From NCBI RefSeq assembly GCF_963855985.1, contig NC_087106.1, positions 4,633,001 through 4,697,000 of the forward strand: DNA of 64,000 nt, given 5' to 3'. Below the pieces are notes generated by a model. It had not been told where the DNA came from, ran no database searches, and worked only from the letters and a program-made list of their open reading frames with translations. This DNA is from Ostrinia nubilalis (taxonomy: Eukaryota > Arthropoda > Insecta > Lepidoptera > Crambidae). The translations under genes and the position numbers were made by a program. Shown piece by piece: positions 12,308 through 22,240 of this stretch. Position 1 is the stretch's first letter. Each line of letters starts with the position of its first letter.

Positions 12308-12486
12308 TATAAGAGCCAAAGCACACGATGCGTTGCAGCGCCGCATCGCAAAGATTTCGTGGAATCGCGCGACGCGGCGCGCTGCTCGTATGCCCGCCAC
12401 AGATATTTCTTTGCAAGATTAGATGACGCAGCGACACCGCTCCGGCGTCGCACGGCTGCAACGCATCGTGTGCTTTGGCTCTTATA
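12308..12486. mobile_element. TIR element, AGAGCCAAAGCACACG family, short form
   Basis: TATAAGAGCCAAAGCACACG at the left is inverted at the right as CGTGTGCTTTGGCTCTTATA; the inverted repeats continue for about 30 bp. The interior is GC-rich with alternating GCGC. Overlapping open frames on both strands here are by-products of the palindrome. Confidence 0.75.
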
Positions 12487-12489
12487 AGA

Positions 12490-13667
12490 GTCGCTAATTT
12501 GGTTAGCACGTGACAAACGTACGGGTTCCGTAGGAGTGTATGAGCATGACTAATTAGTGAAGCTGTGGTGGCAGCCTTTTATGATTGAAAACATGTGAAT
12601 TGCTGCCTGTTAACACCTGTTGGTGTATTTTCGGTTTAAAAGGAATCAATGGGTTGTAAAACTTTGATTGAGTAATATGTTTGACATGTAAGTTCATGCA
12701 AACTTGTTTATTGTAAATAATGTATTGCCAATTCACATTCAAACATTCACTCTCACATTCACAGTTCACCGATCCCAGAAAAAGATGTATAGCTAAAACG
12801 CGCTATTGATCCAGCAACTACTCGTATAACCCATATAAGTAATGTAATGAAATTCGCCTAGGTTTTCGAGTCCAGCGAATTAATAGAGAAACTTAAGATC
12901 TCATTGCACATCGAAAGGACACCTGCCGTTAATAGTAGACCACAGATACTGCATCGCTTAATATCCACAAACTGGTAACACATCAAAAAATAAACCGAAC
13001 TTCCCTTCTACGTGATACTTAATCTATGCCAAGCCACGATTGCCTCCGAGCGTGCGTCCCGTATGATCCACCGGCCCGGGGCGGGTCACATTTTTCGGTA
13101 ATTATAAGGCGCGCTCGTTACCGCGAGGAACGATTCCATTCCAATTTCAACGGTCAGATTATGTTGCCACCTTGGTGGTTAAACTAGCAAGGAAACGGTT
13201 TTGAAACGAAATGTCTAGCGATGCGGTAGGGGTGATTTGTATGCCTGTAGACAGTGTAAGCGCTTCACGTAGCGAAATAAGATAAAAAAGAGGTAGCGCA
13301 GCGATCACGAAATAGAGTCTATCAAGAATGCTACTTTATGTTAGAAAATTTATTCTAGTTAACGATTATGACTTTATTATGCTGATCGAATAGGCGGTCA
13401 AAATGTAGTAAAAGTTTCAATGAAAGGGACTTGACACGTATGGTACATGGCTTATGGCTTAGGAAAGGGAGAACACACAGAAAGATCAGGAGAAGTGGAA
13501 AAAAAAACGCAAAATAATAAAGCTTTCAATTATCTGGATTAAGAAACAAGAAATATTCATGAATGTTCTAAATCTTTTTGTTTGTATTTAACCTCGAAAG
13601 TAGAGAAACTAGGAGCCCAAAAAATCACAACCAACGCCTCCGTTTAAATAAAGACATACACTTATCT
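12490..13667. other. Intergenic DNA with a GC-rich patch near 13040-13160
   Basis: The patch has CCGGCCCGGGGCGGGTCA, then a TATAAG at 13103 and CGCGAGGAACG downstream. It could be a regulatory element or promoter on the plus strand, but no transcript structure follows before the retrovirus. Nothing else is recognised. Confidence 0.3.
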
Positions 13668-13671
13668 ACCT

Positions 13672-14136
13672 AGTTATGTCCTCCAACATGCCATCACGCA
13701 TTATCCAAGTACCTAAATAAGCATTAAGATAACGAAATAAGCATATTAAGCATTTATCATTGATATCATATTACAATAACAACCTAAACTGCTGATGCTG
13801 AGTCGGGATAATTGAAATCAACATCCTGCAGTTCCCGGTAGACGCCTCACGCCACCGGACCGATAATCAGCCCTATATAAGGAGCCCGTGATGATGGTAT
13901 TAATACATTAGATTTTAGGCTTCCAACTTCGAAGCACATTAGATTTTAGGCTTCCAACTTCGAAGCACATTAGATTTTAGGCTTCCCACTTCGAAGCACC
14001 TTAGGTTAGTTAGGCTAGTACCGTTCAATCGCTGAACACTTAGTTGTAATTTATATACTTTATAATTTCATTAAAATCATTGAAAGTTTAAAGTTGTAGT
14101 TTTTTTATAAAGTCTGCTCGCCGCACAAACTTGACT
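13672..14136 (+). repeat. 5' LTR of the errantivirus
   Basis: It is 465 bp, starting AGTTATGTCC and ending ACTTGACT. It contains a promoter-like CCCTATATAAGGAGCC at 13871-13886. A 31-bp unit is repeated three times in tandem just downstream of the TATA box (13905-13935, 13936-13966, 13967-13997). Confidence 0.95.
13871..13886 (+). promoter_or_regulatory. LTR TATA box
   Basis: CTATATAAGG lies in the first half of the LTR with the three 31-bp repeats starting about 30 bp downstream, where transcription start would be expected. It is present unchanged in the 3' LTR. Confidence 0.6.
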
Positions 14137-14154
14137 GGCGCAGCCGGTAGGATC
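14137..14154 (+). other. Primer binding site
   Basis: TGGCGCAGCCGGTAGGAT directly follows the LTR and begins with TGG, as needed to pair with a tRNA CCA end. It closely resembles the tRNA-Ser-type primer site described for the 17.6/297 group, with one apparent difference. Confidence 0.8.
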
Positions 14155-14538
14155 TCGCGTCGCGATAATCAAAGTATAACGATTATATCGGTCTTGAGCA
14201 ATCGCGGTTAGGCTATCAAGTCTACAACGGCGGGATCCACGAACCAAACAAATAAGTCAAGCGGCACCAGCACCAGCAGCAGCACCAGCAGCAGCAGCAG
14301 CACCAGCAGCAGCAGCGGCACACCGAGAAGATATGGGGGTGAGCGGCAAGTGAGTAAACCTTTTCGCTACCGTTTTTGTACCATTCTTCCCAAATTTTTG
14401 TAACGTTCTTTATCCCAAATCATAATAAACGTTACTGCTCGTAGTTCCTTCCACTTTAAGGATTACGCCAGCGCTTAGTAATAGGAAAGAAATATTTTGA
14501 AATTGTTTATTTTATCAGAAAATTGTTAATTAATTAAA
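14155..14538 (+). promoter_or_regulatory. Retroviral leader with CAG-rich tract and candidate splice donor
   Basis: 14260-14320 is dominated by CAG/ACCAGC triplets. A short upstream frame of six codons starts at the ATG at 14333. GTGAGT at 14350-14355 is a good 5' splice site match and could serve a subgenomic env RNA, as in related elements. No functional evidence is available. Confidence 0.45.
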
Positions 14539-15813
14539 ATGGAACGTATAAATGTTATACCTAGTGAAATGTTAAATTTAATACCGAAGTTTGAAGGCGA
14601 CGGTAAAACATTGAATTTATTCCTAAGGGAATGCCAATATGTTATAAATATATATAGAGGCCCTGATGAAAATGTAACACAAAACAGTTATGTATTTCAT
14701 GCGATAACTAGTAGATTAGTAGGACGCGCAGCGGCATTGTTAAGCGAGCGCGAAGATATTAATACATGGATAGCATTAAAACAAGTGTTAACCCAGCATT
14801 TTGGAGACCCCAGATCGGAAGCTTGCATAGCGATCGAACTAGAACAAATTAAAATTAAACATGGAGAGTCGTATAGCGAGTTATGTCATCGTATTCAGAA
14901 TGTTAAGAGCACACTGATGTCCAAAGTCAACATGATTGAGGACGAAGGCATTAAAGCAGCTAAAGTAATTATATACAATAATACCGCGTTAAATGTCTTT
15001 CTATTCAATCTAACTGAAGACATGATTAGAGTGATTAGACTTAGAGGTTGTACCACCTTAGAGCAAGCCCTAAGCATTGTGACTGAGGAGGAAAACTTCC
15101 AATTTCAGTACAATATGAAAAATAAGAACAAAGGAGTCACACCTACTCCTAGTAAACCCAGTTTTACCCAATCTCAACCGGCATTTAAACCGAATTTCGT
15201 ATCGCCAACTCAAGCATTTAAGTTTGGCATACCTTTCAATAATAATAATCCATTCAAACAAAACTTCACACCTTTCAATAGGTTTAACCCAAATGGACAA
15301 AACTTCAGATATAATATGCCACAGAATCCTAATAATATGTCCAATCAACCCAAGTTTGTTTTCTCAAACCAGAATCCACAAAATTTCAGATTCCAGCCTA
15401 ATCAAAATCCTAGACCTATTTATAGAATGCCTAGCAATAATAACAATCACTACAGACCTAATCCATATTCGGTTCCAATGAATCGATTCAATCAATTCCC
15501 ACAACAAAATAACCAATTTAAATTCGGATTAAGCAACCCACCTTTGGCGCAGCGTCCCTCATACAAGTTGGACACTGATGTTTCAATGCGTTCAGCAGCT
15601 CCAATCCATCATAACTTAATAAATAACCCTGAAACCCCGGAAACACTCTTTTACGAGCCCGAACCCGAGAGTCCCGAGGACCAGTACTATTATTACTACG
15701 ACGATCAGTACGAGGACGTACCTCAGTATGAATCAGAGCAAATAGTAGAACCGGAAACTCATAATGACGAAAATTTTCAAATAGAAGCCTCACCGGATAT
15801 AAATCGGAAGTGA
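14539..15813 (+). CDS. gag: Gag-like structural polyprotein of the errantivirus
   Basis: It encodes 424 residues from the first ATG after the leader and would form the particle shell and bind the RNA genome. Residues 1-195 look like a globular capsid-type domain with many helices (SYVFHAITSRLVGRAAALLS near 50-69). Residues 200-340 are rich in N, F, P and Q with repeated FNxF and NPN words. Residues 361-410 are acidic and tyrosine-rich. There is no CCHC zinc knuckle, which fits this retroelement group, where gag commonly lacks one. The frame is intact. Its end overlaps pol in the -1 frame with a candidate slip site at 15771-15777. Assignment rests on position and composition rather than strong motifs. 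Confidence 0.85.
   Translation: MERINVIPSEMLNLIPKFEGDGKTLNLFLRECQYVINIYRGPDENVTQNSYVFHAITSRLVGRAAALLSEREDINTWIALKQVLTQHFGDPRSEACIAIELEQIKIKHGESYSELCHRIQNVKSTLMSKVNMIEDEGIKAAKVIIYNNTALNVFLFNLTEDMIRVIRLRGCTTLEQALSIVTEEENFQFQYNMKNKNKGVTPTPSKPSFTQSQPAFKPNFVSPTQAFKFGIPFNNNNPFKQNFTPFNRFNPNGQNFRYNMPQNPNNMSNQPKFVFSNQNPQNFRFQPNQNPRPIYRMPSNNNNHYRPNPYSVPMNRFNQFPQQNNQFKFGLSNPPLAQRPSYKLDTDVSMRSAAPIHHNLINNPETPETLFYEPEPESPEDQYYYYYDDQYEDVPQYESEQIVEPETHNDENFQIEASPDINRK
15771..15777 (+). promoter_or_regulatory. Candidate -1 ribosomal frameshift heptamer
   Basis: In the gag frame the bases read A AAT TTT, the X XXY YYZ pattern. It sits 36 nt before the gag stop codon. The -1 frame is pol and stays open from here to 17213. 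This would produce a Gag-Pol fusion. No obvious stimulatory hairpin was identified by eye. Confidence 0.6.
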
Positions 15814-17213
15814 TAAATCTAAATTATTATGACGGAATGTTAAGATTGCCACACGTGTTAATACCTGAAATTAAAGCAAAGTTTATGATAGATACGGGAA
15901 GTACACGATCGTTCATAAGCCCGAAAAAGGCTAACGAGTATTTCAACGCCTATAAATATGTAGAGCCATTTGAAGTCATTAGCACGCACGCGCGTAGTAG
16001 CCATAATGAAGTAATCCATATTCCATTATTAAAATCATTTGCAACCACAGGAAGTCATAAGTTTTACGTGTATAACGTAGACAATCGTTTCGATGGCTTG
16101 ATAGGTAGCGACTTGTTAAAACAGTTGGGCGCTACCATAGACATGGACAAGCAAATATTAAAAACTCATAACACACAGTTGCGAATAATATATAGCCCAC
16201 CATATGAAGTAACTATAGCACCGCGATCCGAGTCACGTGTTAAAATCCCCACCACTGTGTCAGAGGGTGACGCAATAATTAATTATACTAACTTCGGACA
16301 AGGCGTCCGTATGCCCAGTGCTCTCGTGAGCTGTCAACGAGGTTATGCGTATACCGTGATCCAAAATAGTTCGGATAACTATATAACGATAACTATATCT
16401 AAACCATTCGCAGTAGAACCGTACAGTGTCAGTGAAATACCAGTTAATAATATCAGTGACGCACCGCAAGATTATGAGATCGACGAAGTGTTACAGCAGA
16501 ATCTGGAAAAACTCAGGTTAGAACATATGAATGATGAGGAAAGAAAGGTTATTAGGAATCTTTGCTATGAATACCGTGATATCTTTTATTGTGAAAAAAT
16601 ACCTTTGAGCTTTTCAAACAATGTAAAACACCAAATCCGTACTAAAAATGAGGATCCTATTTACGTAAGACCGTATAGGTTACCTCAAGTCCAGACAGAC
16701 GAAATTAATAAACAAGTGGAAAAACTTTTATTAGATAATGTAATTCAGGAATCACATTCCCCGTGGAATGCTCCAGTGCATCTAGTTCCAAAAAAAATGG
16801 ATGCATCAGGTGAAAGAAAATTTAGGATGGTCATTGATTACAGACGTTTAAATGAAATCACAACCGACGATAAATACCCATTACCCAATATCGCGGATCT
16901 TTTTGATAAACTAGGAAAATCAATTTACTTTACCACCTTGGATTTAGCAAGTGGGTACCATCAAATCGAGATAGATAAGGATGACAGACAGAAAACAGCA
17001 TTCAGCACCCAAGCGGGGCATTACGAATTTCTGCGCATGCCGTTCGGTTTAAAAACCGCGCCGGCGACGTTTCAACGCGCAATGGATAACGTACTGCGTG
17101 GGTTACAAGGAATGCACTGTTTAGTCTACCTTGATGACATCATAGTTTACAGTAATAGCTTACAGGAACACATTCAGAGCTTAAGAAAGATATTTGATCG
17201 CTTAACCTCCTGA
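15810..17213 (+). pseudogene. pol: pol, 5' part: protease and N-terminal reverse transcriptase, interrupted
   Basis: The frame gives 467 codons from the GTG overlapping the gag stop; translation probably enters by frameshifting rather than at this codon. The aspartic protease has the MIDTGS active site (D28) and an LIGSDLL flap-end motif near 98-103. The reverse transcriptase follows with VIDYRRLN (341-348), LDLASGYHQ (378-386), PFGL (411-414) and the catalytic YLDD (440-443). The frame then runs into a piggyBac-like insertion and stops after three codons of foreign sequence. The upstream part shows no other damage. The missing thumb, RNase H and integrase lie in the frame beginning at 18608. 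As it stands the protein would be a truncated, inactive polymerase. Confidence 0.93.
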
Positions 17214-18634
17214 GTACCAGACATACTTTTTTTGGAGTTTCGTTGTGAAATTTTTGTAGTGCACTACATTATGGTAAGTTAGAATAAAAAAAATAGAAAA
17301 AAAATTATTAAATTGGAAAATCTTGTTTTTCACTATGTCCTTTATAAATGACAACGGTATTTAATCAATATGTCATTTGTAAAGGACATAGCCATTTTTT
17401 GCGGGTTAATCTAGAATATACTACAAATAATAGGTTATTTCAAACATAATTTTAAATGTATAATATTAATTTTTATTGTTCTTTATCAAAATTAACGAAA
17501 TTCAAATTTTTATCAACATAATTCTCAAAATTTAACTTTCTCTTACAAAATCACTATAATTAAACAATAGAAACATTAAAGATCAGTCAGTTCTTCATAA
17601 TAGTTAGTTTTTAAGACTCAAATTTATTAATTCTACATGGAAATTGGTGAAAAAGTTGGGATTAGGAGTGAAACACAGGTAGATCCCACATTTTTTGCAG
17701 AGAACTGTAGTTTTTTATTACAACCAATGCTTCTGCAGCGCGATTGTTTTACACTATGTTCTGGAAAATAGGCAGGTTGCATCATTTTTTTAATTTTCTA
17801 TTTTTAGTGTGTCATTTGGCCATCTATTTTGAGTGTTAGCATTGTTTTGCATAGCTATCTGGCGTAGATACCGATGGCGAACCAACACCTCGGTACGGCC
17901 ACGACTAAAGCCACGCGAACATCCCCGCTCCCGCGATGCAATACTAAGTCATCCTCTTATTGGTGGTAGATATGAGGAATCTGATGATGCATAAGATGTT
18001 TGAGAATCCACAGGAGTGATCAAAGCTATCTCTCCCTTATCCGAGCTACTAGATTCACTGATACGATGGTCATTTGTTCTTTGTTGGAATTTTGGTGGGA
18101 ATTTTCATCGGAATCATCACCAGAAAAGTCCGATTTGGTGTCATCAAGATATCTGCAATGATATCTTTTTTTAACCGCTGTAAAAAACTTAAATTTACGT
18201 ATATGTACTTTACATAGAACATCAGAACTCTAGAATTTTAGTATTAATTACATGCTATTGTACTTTGCAAAGGACATAAAAAATTAAATTGAGGGTAGGA
18301 CCACAGTATTTATTTCTTCAACAAAATAGAACTTCAAATGTTTAGTTTATACAACTAATATATTATTTACCACAAAATAACACATATTTACTTATTATTT
18401 CTATAGATGAATAAAGATTTATTTATCTTTGCGCGGAATCAAAGTCACAAATCTATCTCTGGACGCCATTTTAGACCAAATTATAGATATTAGTTGACGT
18501 TTTCATTTTTTACCATAGATTAGTGTTGCCAAGTAACATGAAAAGTTACATAGTTTAGTGTTTTCTAGTAAAATGAAGCCAACAGATTTTTTTATTCTTT
18601 ATGTACTGTGTGTAGGACAAATGTACGCAGGAGG
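17206..18634. mobile_element. piggyBac-like non-autonomous element inserted in pol
   Basis: It is 1,429 bp, flanked by TTAA at 17202-17205 and 18635-18638, the hallmark target of piggyBac-type transposons. Terminal inverted repeats are CCTCCTGAGTAC at the left and CCTCCTGCGTAC at the right (complement), 11 of 12 matching. Internal inverted repeats with TGTCCTTTATAAATGAC and GTCATTTGTAAAGGACA lie at 17337-17391, and AAAGGACATA recurs at 18268. No intact transposase is present. A minus-strand stretch at about 17790-18165 could be a decayed transposase N-terminus. The TIR sequence differs from the classic moth piggyBac CCCTAGAAAGATA end, so it belongs to another lineage. Confidence 0.85.
17790..18165 (-). 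pseudogene. Possible decayed transposase N-terminal remnant
   Basis: Read on the minus strand, one frame gives an acidic Ser/Asp run including DDTKSDFSGDDSDENSH. After a one-base shift near 18065 a second frame gives SESSSSDKGEIALITPVDSQ. A stop follows, and beyond it there is an Arg/Gly-rich segment with RGCSRGFSRGRTEV. Acidic, disordered N-termini are common in piggyBac-family transposases. The DDD catalytic region is absent. This is an inference from composition, and it could be chance. Confidence 0.3.
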
Positions 18635-20977
18635 TTAAGAGAAACCAACCTTAAAATCCAATTAGACAAATCTGAATTCTTACGCAAGGAAGTCTTGTAC
18701 TTAGGACACACAATCACTAAGGAAGGTCTTAAACCGAACAATGACAAAATTAAAGCCATCTTAGATTTCCCTATTCCCACAACTACAACAGAAATCAAAA
18801 GTTTCTTAGGTCTTATAGGTTACTATAGGAAGTTTATAAAAGACTTCGCCAAAATAACACAGCCACTTACCAGTTGTCTAAAAAAACGTAATAAAATTAT
18901 AATTGATGACAAATACAAATCCGCTTTCGCGACATGTAAAGAACTTTTAACAAACGCACCATTGTTACAATATCCCGATTTCGAGAAACCGTTTGTTTTA
19001 ACAACAGACGCCTCTAATTTCGCTATCGGAGCCGTATTATCACAAGGAACTGTAGGCAGCGATAAACCGGTCGCCTACGCAAGTCGTACACTGAACGAAG
19101 CCGAGACGCGATACAGTACCATCGAAAAAGAATTACTAGCCATAATTTGGGCAGCAAAGCATTTCAGACCGTATTTGTATGGTAGGAAGTTTACAATCTA
19201 CACCGATCACAGACCACTAGCATGGTTAAATTCAATAAAGGAACCCAACAGTAAACTCACCAGATGGAAGTTACGTTTAGCGGAATTTGATTATGACATC
19301 ATATATAAAAATGGTAAACAAAACAGCAACGCTGACGCGTTATCCCGAATTAAATTAAACGCACTCACCGATGATGATAATATGTCAATGCAGGTAAATA
19401 TAGACAATGATAAACCATCAAGTATAGTGACAATTTCATCAGATTCCAGTAATTCAATTAATTCCCAAAAACGCGTAGAAAAAGACGATTACGGAGCTAT
19501 TAGATCACCATCAAATAGTAGCACAATATCAGCACCAGAAAGTAGTTCACATTCCGCAACAGCACACTCCGCTAAAGACATAGATACCATAGGTATACCC
19601 ATATTAAATGAAGCAATAGACACGAAACCTAATCAAATTATAGTAGATTCTTGGGGATTAGACAAGTTAGAAGTAGTCGATGTTTCTAATTCCAAACAAC
19701 GCATTTTAGAAATCAATTTACCATTAAATCGCCCTGATCTAATTAAAGACTTCTTAAAACGATATACCCGACCTAAAGTAAAACATTTTATCCACTTCAC
19801 TGACCCTAATCATCGTAAACTATTTGTAGAAACAATAATAGCATTATTTAAAAAAGATACTGTACATTTCTTTGAATGCACAGAGCGAACCATTCATATA
19901 ACAGACGAACAAGAACAACGCGCTATAGTACTAACTTATCACACCGGAACAACATGTCATCGTGGAATACGAGAAACAATAATGCGTCTTAAACGCACTT
20001 ACTTTTGGAGTAAAATGGAAGAAACTGTTTCCAGCATCATAAATGCATGTGAAACTTGTAAACAAATGAAATATAATAGAAAACCTTTTAAGCCCGAACT
20101 ACAGTTAACGCAAACTCAAACAAAACCATTTCAGGAAATTTTTATGGATCTGTTTAGTATAGAAGGCAAATACTATCTTACAATCGTAGACGCGTTTAGT
20201 AAGCTAGGACAGGCCATGGAAATACCTAATAGATCTACACCGGAAGTAGTTAGAGCATTGCTAAGATATTTCTCATTCTATGGAGTTCCGACAAAAATCA
20301 ATTGCGATCCAGGCTCAGAATTCAATAACGCCCTTTTAAAAGAAATGTTAACATTTAATAAAGTGGAATTACACATAGGTACTCCACATAACCCCAACTC
20401 AATGGGAATCGTTGAAAGATTCCACTCAACACTAATCGAGATTTACAGACTCGCTAAATTCGAACAAAAATTCACAGACGCCGCAGCCGTAATGACATAT
20501 GCAATACTGGCATACAATCAAACGATTCACTCAACGACAGGTTTAACGCCTTTTGAAGTAACTTTTGGACACACGGAATCTTCAAGCCCGTTTAACGTAG
20601 ATTTTAATCAGCAATATACGCAACAGCTAGTAAAGGAACACGTAAGAAAAACGAAACATTTATACAAATATTTAACCGATAAAATTATTGAAACTAAAGA
20701 AAGCATTAGGAACAAACGCGGCGGTGAAACTGAATTCGACATCCAAATGGGTGATACAGTGTTTATAAAAGGCGTGAATGAAAGACGAAGTAAGGATAAA
20801 CCCCGTTATCAAAAAGCACAAGTCTCAGGTGAAATAGTTAGAAACACAGTCCCTGTAATATCAAAAAATAGACCCACTAAAGTTCCAATTAAAGACATAA
20901 GGCGTCCTCCGCAGGTGCCTCATCCTGATGATGATCCTGACAATCCGCGCCCGGGCCCTTCAACTCGACAAACTTGA
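18608..20977 (+). pseudogene. pol: pol, 3' part: reverse transcriptase end, RNase H and integrase
   Basis: The frame has 789 codons. The first nine come from the inserted transposon and its start codon is accidental; retroviral sequence resumes at the TTA codon at 18635. Residues 11-90 finish the reverse transcriptase (FLGHT-like YLGHTIT at 31-37, SFLGLIGYYRKF at 65-76). RNase H spans about 125-250 with TTDAS (132-136), EKELLAI (173-179), YTDHRPL (198-204) and NADALSR (241-247). Residues 255-350 are a Ser/Asn-rich linker. Integrase has a zinc-binding H445-H451-C481-C484 set and a D514-D567-E603 catalytic triad, then a basic C-terminal tail. No stop or frameshift is seen after the insertion. 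The TTA codon has the same phase on both sides of the insertion, so the TTAA-bounded element is the only visible break in pol. Confidence 0.93.
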
Positions 20978-20986
20978 TACGATACC

Positions 20987-22240
20987 ATGATTAAAGAATT
21001 AAAAACGAATCAAGACGCTATTGCAAATAAAGTAACGATCTTATCCGAAATGGCGGGTATTATAGCCAATAATACCAATGCAACTCGACACAATTTCGCC
21101 CAAATCAATAAAGAGCTATTAATAATTAAAAAACAGATAAATCAAAGTAACGTAGAAAAATTAGAAAACAAGATCATTCAAGTATTTCATTTATTTATTC
21201 ATAACTTTCAAACGATCTTTACACATTTGGACGATATTGAAACCGCTATAGCTTTTAGTAGACTTAAGGTGTTACATCAATCAATAATCGATAATAAGGA
21301 ATTGTTAAATGTATTAAAACAGATCGAAATAACTAATAAGTTAGTATTCCCAGCTAAATTAGCGAATTTAGTTAAAATTGAACAGACCATAGAGTTAAAA
21401 GCATATTTTAAAGAAAGACAGATAACGTTTATTATGAGCATTCCCTTGGTTACACCCGACATATATAATTACTATAGAGTAATTCCTTTACCCATCCTTA
21501 ATAAAAATAATATCACCACCATCCTTGCACCTAAATCCCCTTTTATCCTGGTACAAGAGGCGAAAACTTGGTCGCTCCCCTCACCATGCCAGGAGATCGA
21601 TGAAAACCTTCACCTATGCAGAAACGTGGATACTACTACACAAGAACAGGACTTATGCACTTCAAGCTTAATGAAATCGGAAACTAACACTTCCATGTGC
21701 AAACCTATAGCCGTGGAAATCAATAACTTGTACATCAGATCTTTTTATGAAAACTGGTGGATTGTGTATTCCAGAAATCCGGTAACCCTGAAGGAAACTT
21801 GCAAGGGGGAAATCACGAGAAAACAACTTCGTGGCACTTACCTGGTTGGAATGGACGGAGTATGCGATCTCCAAATACAAAAGGTAACTCTCAGACGACG
21901 CCACTCTGGAGCGAGAGGCTTCAAATACCATAAAACAGCAAAGATAAACTTACCTGAAGTAGCACAAGGCCCTGTTAACGCAGATGAAGTAAAACCTGTA
22001 AACCTGGACGACATCAACTTGGACAACTTGCAGCTTTTGGCGTACGCGCTGAAATCTCCCGAAAAACAAGTGTTAAGTGATGCAGTGATAAACATAAAAG
22101 GTGTTAGTGTTGGCACGGTAATTTTATATGTTATAATTGTGTTAGTTATAAGTATAGTTATATTTTATAAGATAAAGAAAATGTACCCAAAGGACATCAT
22201 CCATTTTGGTCCAAAATCAAAAGTGCCGGCCAAAAAATAA
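20987..22240 (+). CDS. env: Env-like membrane glycoprotein, N-terminally short
   Basis: It encodes 417 residues and begins nine bases after the pol stop, in the same frame. Residues 1-110 are helical and heptad-like, with an LDDIETAIAFSRL block near 83-95 that recalls the F1 part of baculovirus F and insect errantivirus Env proteins. A cysteine-rich ectodomain follows at about 200-300. A hydrophobic membrane segment lies at 375-394 with a short basic tail. There is no signal peptide, no furin-type RxxR site in the expected place and no fusion peptide at the N-terminus. Either these parts are lost, or the 5' part is supplied by splicing. Its last codons lie inside a long inverted repeat. Identification is good as a family; function is doubtful. 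Confidence 0.8.
   Translation: MIKELKTNQDAIANKVTILSEMAGIIANNTNATRHNFAQINKELLIIKKQINQSNVEKLENKIIQVFHLFIHNFQTIFTHLDDIETAIAFSRLKVLHQSIIDNKELLNVLKQIEITNKLVFPAKLANLVKIEQTIELKAYFKERQITFIMSIPLVTPDIYNYYRVIPLPILNKNNITTILAPKSPFILVQEAKTWSLPSPCQEIDENLHLCRNVDTTTQEQDLCTSSLMKSETNTSMCKPIAVEINNLYIRSFYENWWIVYSRNPVTLKETCKGEITRKQLRGTYLVGMDGVCDLQIQKVTLRRRHSGARGFKYHKTAKINLPEVAQGPVNADEVKPVNLDDINLDNLQLLAYALKSPEKQVLSDAVINIKGVSVGTVILYVIIVLVISIVIFYKIKKMYPKDIIHFGPKSKVPAKK

Noticed and set aside
12227..12516. Overlapping cysteine/arginine-rich frames on both strands
   Set aside because: They fall inside a palindromic TIR element and have no protein-like conservation.
13040..13160. Plus-strand promoter just left of the retrovirus
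   Set aside because: GC-rich patch and TATAAG are present, but no initiator at the right distance and no exon follows; kept only as a low-confidence note.
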